Shown here piece by piece: positions 45,377 to 54,417 of a DNA stretch of 64,000 bases (within the stretch, counting starts at the first letter, position 1; each line of letters opens with the position of its first letter). The DNA comes from Pirellulaceae bacterium (lineage in GTDB: Bacteria > Planctomycetota > Planctomycetia > Pirellulales > Pirellulaceae): NCBI GenBank assembly GCA_026004775.1, contig BPJU01000013.1:1-64000 (forward strand), given 5' to 3'. The notes under the pieces are model-generated. The model saw only the letters and a list, made by a program, of their open reading frames with translations, made no database searches and was not told the origin of the DNA. The translations under genes were made by a program, and so were the position numbers.

Positions 45377-48300
45377 TCATTTTTTCGAAGCGGAGGGCAA
45401 TTGGGCCAAGGCGGATTGGATGCTGGCAAGCTGTTGGCGGAGTTGCTCGAGGCTCTGCTCTTCCTTGGCCACCACTTCGACCGGAGCTCGCTCGCGGAAC
45501 TGCCGGTTGGCGAGCTTTTTCTCTTTGGCCTCGATCTGTCTGCGCAGATCGCTTTGTTGTTTTTCCAGGCGGTTGCGTTCGGCTTCGACGTCGATGAAGC
45601 CCGCCAAATCCACGAACACGTCGGCCCAGCCGAGGTGGGCGGCTGCATGCGGCAACGGGGCATCAACGTCACTGCCGGCTTGTACCAGTTCCGCGTTGGC
45701 CATGCGTCCGAAGTATCCTTGCATCGACTGGAGAGTGTGTGCGTCTTCGGGGCTACAGCGCACGTAAAAGGGAAGCGAGGATCGAGGGGCAATGTTGTGC
45801 CGGCTGCGGATTTCGCGCACCGCTCCCAGGACAGACTGAAAGACGCGGAACCGGGCTTCCATATCCGAGTCGATATGAGTGCGATCTGCCTGTGGCCAAG
45901 CGGCGCTGATCAAGACCTTCTCGGCCGGCTCTGCCTGCCACCCGCGCCGGGGCGCAAGTTGATTGAGCAGTTGCCAGATCTCTTCGGTGATGAAAGGAAT
46001 CAAGGGATGCAGCAGCCTCAATAGCGTATCCAGTGCCAGAGCCAACATCCGCTGGGCAGCCGGCCGTTGCCGGGCATCCGCCAGCCGGTCCTTCATGATC
46101 TCGATGTAAAAGCTGCAAAACTCATCCCACGCAAAGTTGTACAATTCGCGGGCGGCGTCCGAATACTGGTAGGCATCTAGAGCCGAAGTTACCGCCTGTG
46201 TCACGGCAGCCAGGCGGCTGAGCATCCAGCGGTCTTCCAGCAGCAACTCGGAAGGCTCGATGGGGGCCGGCTGAAAACCGTCCAGATTCCGCAGCGTGAA
46301 TCGAGCGGCATTCCAAAGTTTATTGCAGAAGTTCCGAGCCTGCTCGAACCGCTCGCTTACCACCGCAGCTCGAGGCAGAGCCTGGTCTTCGGGACGCGAC
46401 GCCCACTGGGTGGCGAACGGTTTTCCGCACTTGGGACACTCCAGCCGCGGCAACATCCGGTTCTGCCGCGTCTGTTTCATCAAGCCTTCACAATGCGGAC
46501 ACTCGAACTCCACGGGCATCCGCACGTCCTGCGTCTCCGTCGTAAGATACGCCATCCCAAAACGCAGCGCATCCGGGCCGAACTTGACGATGATGTCCAG
46601 CGGGTCGATGCCGTTGCCCTTCGACTTGGACATCGTCTCGCCCTCACCATCCAGGATTTTCGGGTGGACGTACACCTCTCGGAACGGGATCTGTCCGGTG
46701 TTGTTCAGCCCCATCATCACCATCCGAGCCACCCACAGGGTGATGATGTCGCGCGAGGTGATGAGTGTGCTGGTGGGATAAAAGTAGCGAAGCTCCTCGG
46801 TCGGATCCGGCCAGCCTAACGTCGAATGCGGCCACAGAGCCGAGCTGAACCAGGTATCCAGTACATCCGGGTCGCGGGCAAAGCCCCACGCCTCCAGTTG
46901 GGCCTCGAGCTGTGGATCATCGTCGCGTACCGACACGTGCAAGCGGCCTTGCGATTCGCCCGCTTCGCTCGGCTCCCACTGGTAGGCGAGCGTACCTTGG
47001 CGATACGGCTCCAGCGACTCGATATGCCGAATCCACCGATCGTAATCGGACGAACCGGTAATCGTCCGGCTCCAGACCGGAATCTGGTGTCCCCACCAGA
47101 GCTGGCGGCTGACGGGCCAATCGCGTTTTTCGGCCAGCCAGTCCAGGTACATTTTGGCGTAGCGGGCCGGAACGATGCGAATACGCCCGTCGGTGACGGC
47201 ATCCATCGCCATCTGAGCCAATGATTCCATCTTGACGAACCACTGGTCGGTAAGCAGCGGTTCGATGGGAGTCTTGCTGCGGTCAGAAAACGGCAGATCG
47301 ACCGTATACGGTTCGACCTTCTCCAGCAATCCCTGATCCTCCAGTGCGGCCACCACGGCGCGCCGGCCCTGTTCGATGGTAAGTCCGCTGAAGGCCCCGG
47401 CCTGTTGGTTCAACGTGCCGTCGGGGTTGAGGATGTTGATCATTGGCAAGTTATGGCGCAGGGCCACTTCGTAGTCGTTCGGGTCGTGAGCCGGCGTGAT
47501 TTTCACGCAGCCGCTTCCCATGTCGGGTTTGGCCCAGGAGTCGAGAACGAGCGGGATCGGGCGGTCGACCAGCGGCAGGCGGACGAGCCGTCCGGCGCGG
47601 GCCATGTCGCGCAGTTTTTCCAGTACGGGAATCAGTTCTTCCTTGCGCCGCAGCAGTTCGTGACGTTGTTGCTCCAATTCCTTTTGTTCCTTCGGTCCGG
47701 CCGCCGCCAACTTCCGCTCCAGTTCGTCCAGCGCTTCGTCCAGGGCACGCCGCGGTTCCGGATGCACAGCCACCGCGGTGTCGCCCAACATGGTTTCCGG
47801 GCGAGTAGTCGCCACCACCACGAACGGCGGCTCGCCGGGTAGGGGATCGATCACCGGGTAGCGCAAATGCCACAGGTGTCCCGCCACGCTCTCGGTGAAC
47901 ACCTCGTCGTCACTGACAGCCGTCTGAAGATACGTGTCCCAGTTGACCAGCCGCTTGCCGCGGAAGATGAGTTTCTTGCGAAACAGGTCGAAAAACGTGT
48001 GGCGGACGGCTCGCGCACAGATCGGGTCCAGCGTAAAACGCGTACGTCGCCAGTCACAGCTACAGCCCATCTGTTTGAGCTGGCTGAGAATGCGGGATTC
48101 GTACTGGTCTTTCCATTGCCAGATTCGAGCCACCAGTCCTTCACGGCCCAGTTGGTGGCGCGTCAGCCCCTCTTCTTCCAGCAGCCGCCGTTCGACGACG
48201 GCCTGGGTGGCGATACCGGCATGGTCGGTACCGGGAACCCACAGCGTGTTGTAGCCCAACATGCGGTGGTAGCGAATCTGCACGTCCTGAAGAGTGTTGT

Positions 48301-48478
48301 TGAGCGCGTGTCCCAGGTGTAGAGCCCCGGTGACGTTCGGCGGAGGGATCACGATGCAGTAAGCTTTCCGCGTGGGATCCGGATCGGCCTGGAAATGGCC
48401 TCCTTGTTCCCACAAGGCATATATCCGCGGGCAGACCGATGCATGATCAAACCGGTTGGGCAAGTCGATACGGTTCAT
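45377..48478 (-). CDS. valS: Valyl-tRNA synthetase
   Basis: 1033 residues from ATG 48478; the frame extends to 48562 but that part overlaps cimA coding sequence. Class Ia signatures are HLGH (54-57, in PPPNVTGALHLGH) and MSKSKGNGIDP. A CPHC...CPKC zinc-type pair lies in the insertion after KMSKS. The C-terminal coiled coil (IDVEAERNRLEKQQSDLRRQ) is the tRNA-binding arm. The start lies 32 bp inside the 3' end of cimA, so the two are cotranscribed and probably coupled. GGAGGAATAT is found upstream. Confidence 0.95.
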   Translation of the reverse strand: MNRIDLPNRFDHASVCPRIYALWEQGGHFQADPDPTRKAYCIVIPPPNVTGALHLGHALNNTLQDVQIRYHRMLGYNTLWVPGTDHAGIATQAVVERRLLEEEGLTRHQLGREGLVARIWQWKDQYESRILSQLKQMGCSCDWRRTRFTLDPICARAVRHTFFDLFRKKLIFRGKRLVNWDTYLQTAVSDDEVFTESVAGHLWHLRYPVIDPLPGEPPFVVVATTRPETMLGDTAVAVHPEPRRALDEALDELERKLAAAGPKEQKELEQQRHELLRRKEELIPVLEKLRDMARAGRLVRLPLVDRPIPLVLDSWAKPDMGSGCVKITPAHDPNDYEVALRHNLPMINILNPDGTLNQQAGAFSGLTIEQGRRAVVAALEDQGLLEKVEPYTVDLPFSDRSKTPIEPLLTDQWFVKMESLAQMAMDAVTDGRIRIVPARYAKMYLDWLAEKRDWPVSRQLWWGHQIPVWSRTITGSSDYDRWIRHIESLEPYRQGTLAYQWEPSEAGESQGRLHVSVRDDDPQLEAQLEAWGFARDPDVLDTWFSSALWPHSTLGWPDPTEELRYFYPTSTLITSRDIITLWVARMVMMGLNNTGQIPFREVYVHPKILDGEGETMSKSKGNGIDPLDIIVKFGPDALRFGMAYLTTETQDVRMPVEFECPHCEGLMKQTRQNRMLPRLECPKCGKPFATQWASRPEDQALPRAAVVSERFEQARNFCNKLWNAARFTLRNLDGFQPAPIEPSELLLEDRWMLSRLAAVTQAVTSALDAYQYSDAARELYNFAWDEFCSFYIEIMKDRLADARQRPAAQRMLALALDTLLRLLHPLIPFITEEIWQLLNQLAPRRGWQAEPAEKVLISAAWPQADRTHIDSDMEARFRVFQSVLGAVREIRSRHNIAPRSSLPFYVRCSPEDAHTLQSMQGYFGRMANAELVQAGSDVDAPLPHAAAHLGWADVFVDLAGFIDVEAERNRLEKQQSDLRRQIEAKEKKLANRQFRERAPVEVVAKEEQSLEQLRQQLASIQSALAQLPSASKK

Positions 48479-50060
48479 GGTTTGAACTATATTCCTCCAG
48501 GAACAGTTTGTATTCGATCGCGTCCACCAGCGCGATCCAACTGGCTTCAATAATGTTTTCACTCACTCCCACCGTGCCCCACACCCGCTGCTCGTCGGTG
48601 CTTTCGATCACCACGCGGATGCGGGCGGCGGTTCCGGCTTCCGAGTTTACGACACGAACGCGGTAGTCGGTAAGGCGCATGGAGCGCAGTTGCGGGAAGT
48701 GGCCGTTGAGCGCCTTGCGCAGCGCGGCGTCCAGGGCGTTGACCGGACCGTCGCCTTCGGCCACCTCATGCCGCAGCTCCTCACCCACCCGAATCTTCAC
48801 GCTGGCTTCGGTCAGCAGTCCCCGGCCACCTTCGGCTTCGACTTCCACATGGTATTTGAGCGTTTCGAAATGGGGGCGGAATAGGCCGGCACACTTCTGC
48901 ACCAGCAGCACGAACGACGCTTCGGCCGCCTCGAACTGATAGCCTCGGTTCTCCAGTTCCACCACCCGCTTCAAAACGTCATTAAACAGTTTCGCGTCGG
49001 CCGCCAAGCCATACTTTTGCGCGACGGCCGCGATGTTCGAGCGGCCCGAAAGCTCGCTGATCAAAATCCGCCGCTCATTCCCCACCAGCGCCGGGTCGAT
49101 ATGTTCATAAGTATTGGCTGCCCGGGCAACGGCGTGAACGTGCATGCCGCCTTTGTGGGCAAAGGCACTTTGGCCTACGAACGGCTGGTTGGCACGCCAG
49201 TTCATGTTCGCCATTTCGTACACGTAGCGCGACAGTTCTGTCAAGCGATCCAGGGGCCGGCCTCCCAGGACCCGATAAGCGCCTCGTTTCTTGAAAGCCA
49301 GGTTGGGCAGTATCGAAATCAGATCGGCGTTCCCACACCGCTCACCGATCCCGTTGATCGTTCCCTGCACCTGTACGGCTCCCGCATCGACGGCCGCCAA
49401 AGAATTGGCCACCGCCAAGTCGCCGTCGTTGTGGCAGTGGATCCCCACCGGAACACCGAGATCCTCGAGCGACTGGCGAGCTTCGGCCGTTAGGCGGGCC
49501 ACTTCCTCCGGTAAACTCCCGCCGTTCGTGTCACACAGCACCACCAGCCGCGCCCCGGACTGGGCAGCGGCGCGGATGGCGCGGCGAGCGAAATCGGGGT
49601 TGGCTTTCCAACCGTCGAAAAAGTGCTCCGCATCGTAAATCACATACCGGCCGTGCTCGCTTAAAAACCGCACACTGTCAGCGATCATCTCCAGATGTTC
49701 TTCCAGCGACACACCCAACACGTGTGTCACGTGGAAATCCCATGTCTTGCCGACAATCGTGCACACGGGGGCCTCCGAGGCCAGCAAGGCCTGCATCCCC
49801 GCATCCTGCTCGACACGCACACCGCGCCGCCGTGTCATCCCAAAAGCACACACCTTGGCATGCTGCAACTTCAGTTGCGCCACGCGGCGAAAATACTCCG
49901 CGTCCTTCTCGTTCGACAACGGGTAGCCCCCCTCGATAAAGTCAAACCCCATGTCATCCAGCCGCTGGGTAATCTGGAGTTTGTCGTACAGGGAAAAACT
50001 GACCCCTTCCCCCTGCGTACCGTCCCGCAACGTGGTGTCGTAAATCTGTACGTCCCGCAT
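48447..50060 (-). CDS. cimA: (R)-citramalate synthase
   Basis: 537 residues from ATG 50060, preceded by GAGAGGTAG. The catalytic barrel opens with YDTTLRDGTQGEGVSFS and contains GIHCHNDGDLAVANSL and GTINGIGERCGNADL, as in homocitrate/isopropylmalate/citramalate synthases. The longer build with the C-terminal regulatory LeuA-dimer domain (about 400-537) fits the TIGR00977 citramalate-synthase type. It condenses acetyl-CoA and pyruvate to citramalate, the threonine-independent entry to isoleucine. It lies behind an Ile/Val-rich leader peptide and a terminator, and overlaps valS at its 3' end. Confidence 0.92.
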   Translation of the reverse strand: MRDVQIYDTTLRDGTQGEGVSFSLYDKLQITQRLDDMGFDFIEGGYPLSNEKDAEYFRRVAQLKLQHAKVCAFGMTRRRGVRVEQDAGMQALLASEAPVCTIVGKTWDFHVTHVLGVSLEEHLEMIADSVRFLSEHGRYVIYDAEHFFDGWKANPDFARRAIRAAAQSGARLVVLCDTNGGSLPEEVARLTAEARQSLEDLGVPVGIHCHNDGDLAVANSLAAVDAGAVQVQGTINGIGERCGNADLISILPNLAFKKRGAYRVLGGRPLDRLTELSRYVYEMANMNWRANQPFVGQSAFAHKGGMHVHAVARAANTYEHIDPALVGNERRILISELSGRSNIAAVAQKYGLAADAKLFNDVLKRVVELENRGYQFEAAEASFVLLVQKCAGLFRPHFETLKYHVEVEAEGGRGLLTEASVKIRVGEELRHEVAEGDGPVNALDAALRKALNGHFPQLRSMRLTDYRVRVVNSEAGTAARIRVVIESTDEQRVWGTVGVSENIIEASWIALVDAIEYKLFLEEYSSNHEPYRLAQPV

Positions 50061-50079
50061 CGGTTGGCTACCTCTCGAT

Positions 50080-50118
50080 AAAACAAAAAAGCCCTGAAAC
50101 CTTTCGGCTCCAGGGCTG
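50080..50118 (-). terminator. Intrinsic terminator in the cimA leader (attenuator)
   Basis: On the minus strand AGCCCTG and CAGGGCT pair around a 14-base loop and are followed by TTTTTTGTTT. It sits between the leader peptide stop (50138) and cimA (50060), so it would stop transcription before cimA unless an alternative structure forms. Confidence 0.85.
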
Positions 50119-50137
50119 CGCTGGTTCTTCTTCGGGC

Positions 50138-50200
50138 TCAGAACCCCCGCCACCCCGGCCGCCCCGGGCCAATAATCACCACCCCGACGATCCCCAGCAT
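50138..50200 (-). CDS. Ile/Val-rich leader peptide of the cimA-valS operon
   Basis: A 20-residue frame, with GAGG six bases before its ATG at 50200. The product starts MLGIVGVVIIGPGR, giving seven Leu/Ile/Val residues among positions 2-10, including Val-Val-Ile-Ile in a row. It is followed after about 20 bases by the terminator hairpin and then cimA. This is the arrangement of branched-chain amino-acid attenuators, in which ribosome stalling at Ile or Val codons prevents the terminator from forming. An upstream in-frame ATG at 50251 lacks a ribosome-binding site. Confidence 0.75.
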   Translation of the reverse strand: MLGIVGVVIIGPGRPGWRGF

Positions 50201-50251
50201 GGGAACCTCGCGGCGAGCAAACAGCCTGTCTGCCTGGCGCGGCGCGGACAT

Positions 50252-50754
50252 GGAGGTAAAGCCTGAATTGGAGTCGATTCTCATATCGGTTACTTAAGCC
50301 TATCCTCTCGTTCCCGAGCTGTCAACGCAAGGACGCTGCGACTCGGCCTAAGTTCAACCCATGTCCCACGCTTTAGCTTGACCGACGCGAATAGCATGTG
50401 CCACCATTGTGGTAACCAGCATTACCATATGAGAACGTTTACGACGGCACCTCCCTGCGTTGTCGACGAACCGGTCCCGCCAACCGCCGACAGCAAGGCG
50501 CCACATGTTTTATGGTGCCAATCTGGTTCCGAATAACCCCTCACCAACCGCCGGATTCGAGGTTGTCGACGAAATCGGGGGGCTGGCGGAGAACGAGCAG
50601 GTTGAAACCGGGTCTAGCAATACGTATTATTCAGGGTCGATATGAGATTGCATATAAGCCCGTCTTCCTGTGCTCAAAATCATGGTCGTGATGGGTAGGG
50701 AGAAACATACGGGTGTATCCAAAAGGGACAGAGGCACGCGTTAGGCTGGGCTGA
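50252..50754. other. Stretch without a recognisable gene at the edge of the defence island
   Basis: About 500 bp. The left end probably holds the cimA promoter, near an AT-richer patch around 50275-50310. The right part contains only short non-protein-like frames and may be worn defence-island DNA. Confidence 0.5.
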
Positions 50755-51721
50755 GCCGCGATCGACTACGCCAAGCAAGCGGAGGTGCGGGAGCGTGTGT
50801 GGCAATAGCGCTGGGAGCTGGTGATCATCGACGAGGCCCCCTCATTGCTTGCCTGGTACCACGTCAGCCGGAAGAGGGCGGGGACGGAAGGTCGATGCGA
50901 CGAAGCGTTGCGAGTTGGCGTGGTGTCTCAGCTCGCAGGCGAACAATGTGTTTCTTCTGACGGCGACTCCTCACCACGGGGACGAGGACAAATTCGCCCA
51001 TTTCCTGCGGTTGATCGACCCGGATCCTTACCCGGAGCCGCATCGTTTGAAGGTACAGGCGGTCGGAATCTGCAAGGAGATCTTCCGCCTGGGCAGGGAT
51101 TCTCCTTGAGCTCGGCGGCGTCTAAAGGAGGATCCGAAGGATCTGCAAGGCGAGCGGCTTTTTCCCGGATCGTCGCGGGAAAACGGTGATGTTCCGGCTC
51201 AACTTCGAGGTACGGCGATCATCCTGGCTCAGGATGCGGATTCCCAAAACCAGATGGCGGAGTGGGCGAACGAGTTGGACCCGAACCTGTGGGGGGAGAG
51301 CGAATTGGCCGCCGAGAATTTGGTCGAAGCCTTGCTCATTCGGGAAAGGTTCCCCCAAGATCGGATCGAGGCGGTGGGCCACCTGAAAGTCGGATTCGGC
51401 ATCCAGGCGCACGGGATGATCTAACCTTCGAGCGGCTAGCTTGATGTCAGGCGTATCGCGGTCAAGGGTCTAGCGCGAGGTCAGCCCGTGCAGCTGGTGA
51501 CCGACAAGTGGTACCATGCTCAACAATTTGGCGGGACCTATTGGCTGTATGTGGTGTGGAACCTGCTTGGCAGGAACCTGGAAATGCTGCGCATCCAGAA
51601 TCCTGCAGAGCAGCTCGACCATGCCAATCGCGAGATTGCGGCGGCGCGGTTCGATGATATCCTGGCGGAGGCGGTAGGTGAAGTTGTAAAAAGATCCCAA
51701 AAAGGAGAACGCGATGCCTAA
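50755..51721 (+). pseudogene. Decayed SNF2-family helicase with C-terminal DUF3883 domain
   Basis: Pieces in several frames read as one ancestral protein: AAIDYAKQAEVRERVWQ, an in-frame stop, RWELVIIDEA (Walker B), then in another frame NVFLLTATPHHGDEDKFAHF with LRLIDPDPYPEPHR, then RRLKEDPKDLQGERLFP. The end (51470-51721) is a good DUF3883 domain: LVTDKWYHAQQFGGTYWLYV, RIQNPAEQLDHANREIAAAR. Helicases with DUF3883 tails belong to DISARM-like and related phage-defence islands. Most of the helicase core between these pieces is lost, so it is inactive. The last 76 codons remain open and might still be translated. Confidence 0.75.
51613..51675 (+). repeat. 63-bp direct repeat, copy A (DUF3883 tail)
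   Basis: Identical to 53072-53134 except for one base (A/C). It encodes LDHA(N/H)REIAAARFDDILAEAV, the very end of the DUF3883 domain. The two copies flank the STAND-like ATPase gene. Confidence 0.9.
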
Positions 51722-52907
51722 GGACTATAGTCCATTTACTCCCGGTCAGCCGGTGCCTGTTGAGTTCTTTGTTGGTCGTTCGAAAGAGGTTCAGAAACTA
51801 GTTGACAGCGTAAAAGCCGCGACGGCCGGTAAACTCCAAGTGGTGTTTCTTACAGGCGAGCGTGGAATTGGCAAGAGTTCATTGGCGTCTTTTGTGCATC
51901 GCATCGCTGAACAGAACCACCATGCTCTGGGGCTACATAGCTTTCTCGGTGGTGTGGTTTCCCTTGAAGAGATGGTCCGAAGGGTTTTCGACCGCCTTCT
52001 TAAAGAAAGCCTTGGTAGCACCTGGGAACACAAGGTCAAAGAGTTCTTTGGAAAACACATCCGCCAAGTGGGGCTCTTCGGTGTGAGTGTCGAGTTTGAG
52101 GCCGAAGGGAAGGATTTACGTCGTCTAGTGCATGATTTTGCACCGACCTTGCAGAACCTCATCCAGAGGCTCAGCGACGAGAAGAAAGGAATCTTCCTGG
52201 TTTTGGACGACATCAATGGTTTGGCTGGCTCGGCCGACTTTGCAAACTGGCTTAAGAGTTTCGTGGACGAGATCGCCACCTCCAAGCCTCTACCGCTCTG
52301 CCTCACGCTGGTGGGTCTGGAGGATCGCCGGCGGTCCCTTGTCTCACTTCAACCTTCGTTGGCGCGGGTGTTCGACATTATCGAAATCAAGACGTGGTCA
52401 GAGGACGAAACACGAAGGTTTTTCAATTACGCATTCGGAAAAGTGGGGGCTGCTGTGGAAAATGAGGCGCTTGATATCCTTTCTCGTTTTGCAGGAGGTC
52501 TTCCGGTCCTGGCGCATGAGATCGGAGATGCCACCTTTAAAGCGGACACTGACAACCGTATTGACAGAAAGGATGCGCTTGAGGGTGTTGTTGCAGCAGC
52601 GGATATCGTGGGGCGCAAGCATCTGGAACCTCAGGTGTTTGCAGCTATTCGCAGCCCCCGATATCGGGCAATCTTGCGTAAAATTGCCGCGGATCCCGTC
52701 AAAATGAACTTCGTGACGCGAGATCTCCGGAAACAGTTGACCGCCGAGGAGCAAAAGGTTCTCCACAATTTCCTGGCTCGTATGAAGAAGTTAGGCGTGG
52801 TTCATTCCGATACGGAAGCCGGCCCCGGAGCCTACCGCTTTGGTAACCAGCTTCACTACCTCTACTTCTGGCTCGAGGCAGAACGTGCCAAGAAGAGCCG
52901 CGACTGA
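51714..52907 (+). CDS. STAND/Orc1-like ATPase
   Basis: 397 residues with an excellent AAGGAG ribosome site. Walker A is GERGIGKSS (48-56), Walker B LVLDDIN (about 164-170), and a winged-helix-like end follows (VTRDLRKQLTAEEQKVLHN, then GAYRFGNQLHYLYFWLEAE). The sequence FFVGRSKEVQKLV opens the P-loop domain as in archaeal-type Orc1/Cdc6-like and STAND ATPases. Codon use is less GC-rich than in the chromosomal neighbours. It is intact inside an otherwise broken defence island and may act as a sensor or regulator there. The stop overlaps a fragment that begins with ATG at 52907. Confidence 0.8.
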   Translation: MPKDYSPFTPGQPVPVEFFVGRSKEVQKLVDSVKAATAGKLQVVFLTGERGIGKSSLASFVHRIAEQNHHALGLHSFLGGVVSLEEMVRRVFDRLLKESLGSTWEHKVKEFFGKHIRQVGLFGVSVEFEAEGKDLRRLVHDFAPTLQNLIQRLSDEKKGIFLVLDDINGLAGSADFANWLKSFVDEIATSKPLPLCLTLVGLEDRRRSLVSLQPSLARVFDIIEIKTWSEDETRRFFNYAFGKVGAAVENEALDILSRFAGGLPVLAHEIGDATFKADTDNRIDRKDALEGVVAAADIVGRKHLEPQVFAAIRSPRYRAILRKIAADPVKMNFVTRDLRKQLTAEEQKVLHNFLARMKKLGVVHSDTEAGPGAYRFGNQLHYLYFWLEAERAKKSRD

Positions 52908-53164
52908 TGACCGACGGCCGGCGCCTTATCGACGCCCTAGGAGGCGAACGGCAAGCCAGCATCGGGGAAGAAGTCTGTCCGAACGAGGCATATATCCCCG
53001 CTGGGCCTCTGGTGAGTGCGGCGACTGCCGGTGGTTTGTGGGGCACTGCCGGCGAGTGGGTCCTTGGCAGTGCTCGACCATGCCCATCGCGAGATTGCGG
53101 CGGCGCGGTTCGATGATATCCTGGCGGAGGCGGTCCAAAGCAATGCCACCGATCGTGAGGTGAA
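52907..53164 (+). pseudogene. Fragments: an N-terminal start and a duplicated DUF3883 tail
   Basis: A frame starts at the ATPase stop codon (TGATGA) with MTDGRRLIDALGGERQ, reminiscent of the first residues of DUF1156-type methylases, and soon loses protein-like character. From 53072 it runs into the second copy of the DUF3883 tail. I read it as rubble from recombination between defence genes. Confidence 0.45.
53072..53134 (+). repeat. 63-bp direct repeat, copy B (DUF3883 tail)
   Basis: Second copy of 51613-51675, one base different. It is detached from any helicase gene and precedes the AAA ATPase gene by 35 bp. Confidence 0.9.
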
Positions 53165-53169
53165 AAAAA

Positions 53170-54417
53170 ATGATACGACGACTCGAGGTCCTCCGATACC
53201 GCTGCCTGCGCAATATTCGGCGTTCCCTATCACCCTTTCAGATACTCGTGGGTCCGAATGCTAGCGGGAAGACGACCTTCTTGGATACGATCCGCTTTCT
53301 GGCCGACCTCGTTTCGCAAGGCCTTGAGGCTGCTATTGAGGAACGCACGCAGAACCTGCAAGACCTGTTGTGGCAACGCGAGGGGGATAAGTTCGAGATC
53401 GCCGTCGAGATGGCGATCCCAGAGAGCCGGCGCACGCTGTTACCTTCCCAGGAATTCGATACATGCCGCTACGAGGTTTGTATCGGTATTGACCCAAGAA
53501 CGGGTGAAAACGGCATTCATGCGGAGCGCCTCCTCCTTACGGCGGCGACCGTGGAAAGTCCTGTTCAGAAGGATCTCTTCCCCGATGTTGGAGCTGTGCC
53601 GGAGACGATCTTGACCCGTACTCCAGCAAAAGGGAAGAAGACTGTTATCAACAAGGTGCGGGACGGGAAGGACAATTTCTACGATGAGACGGGAAGGGGA
53701 TGGGATCACGTATTCAAGCTGGGGCCTCGCAGGTCCGCGCTGGCTAACCTTCCGGAGGACGAAACGAAATTCCCCGTGGCGACTTGGGCCAAGATGTTCC
53801 TTAAGCAGGGAGTGGAGAGCATCGTCCTCAATAGCGCATCCATGCGCAGGCCCAGCCCCCCAGGTCAAAAAAGAGGATTTTGGCCGGACGGCTCGAATCT
53901 TCCATGGGTGATCGAACACTTCAGGGTGAACAGGCCCTACGACTTCGACCGGTGGGTCGCGCATGTCCGGACAGCCCTTCCCGACCTCAATATGATTGAC
54001 ACGATTGAACGTCCGGAGGACAAGCATCGGTACCTGCGCCTCGTTTACCGCGGCGGGCTGACCGTGCCGTCGTGGATGGCTTCTGATGGAACTCTGCGGT
54101 TATTGGCGCTTACACTGCTCGGCTACGTGGGTGAGCCCGGCAGAATTTTCCTGGTCGAAGAGCCGGAGAACGGGATCCATCCGCAAGCCCTCGAAACGGT
54201 GTACCAATCACTAGCATCCGCCTATGACGCTCAAGTTTTGTGCGCAACTCATTCGCCAGTGATTCTGTCCCTGGCAGAGCCGAAAGATATCCTTTGTTTC
54301 GCCAAGACGCCCGAGGGAGCCACGGACATTGTGCGTGGTGATGAGCACCCGAATCTTCGAGACTGGAAACGAGGGGCCGATCTCGGGACGCTTTTTGCGA
54401 CGGGGGCTCTCGGATGA
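53170..54417 (+). CDS. AAA family ATPase (AAA_21/OLD-like)
   Basis: 415 residues. Walker A GPNASGKTT (28-36) follows the opening RLEVLRYRCLRNI; near the C-terminus LVEEPENGIHPQALE is the Walker B/signature region and CATHSPVIL the conserved His switch. These are features of the RecF/OLD-like AAA_21 ATPases common in anti-phage systems, which usually need a nuclease or effector partner. The next gene overlaps by 4 bp (ATGA) and is interrupted by a stop codon. Upstream lies the duplicated DUF3883 tail. Confidence 0.85.
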   Translation: MIRRLEVLRYRCLRNIRRSLSPFQILVGPNASGKTTFLDTIRFLADLVSQGLEAAIEERTQNLQDLLWQREGDKFEIAVEMAIPESRRTLLPSQEFDTCRYEVCIGIDPRTGENGIHAERLLLTAATVESPVQKDLFPDVGAVPETILTRTPAKGKKTVINKVRDGKDNFYDETGRGWDHVFKLGPRRSALANLPEDETKFPVATWAKMFLKQGVESIVLNSASMRRPSPPGQKRGFWPDGSNLPWVIEHFRVNRPYDFDRWVAHVRTALPDLNMIDTIERPEDKHRYLRLVYRGGLTVPSWMASDGTLRLLALTLLGYVGEPGRIFLVEEPENGIHPQALETVYQSLASAYDAQVLCATHSPVILSLAEPKDILCFAKTPEGATDIVRGDEHPNLRDWKRGADLGTLFATGALG

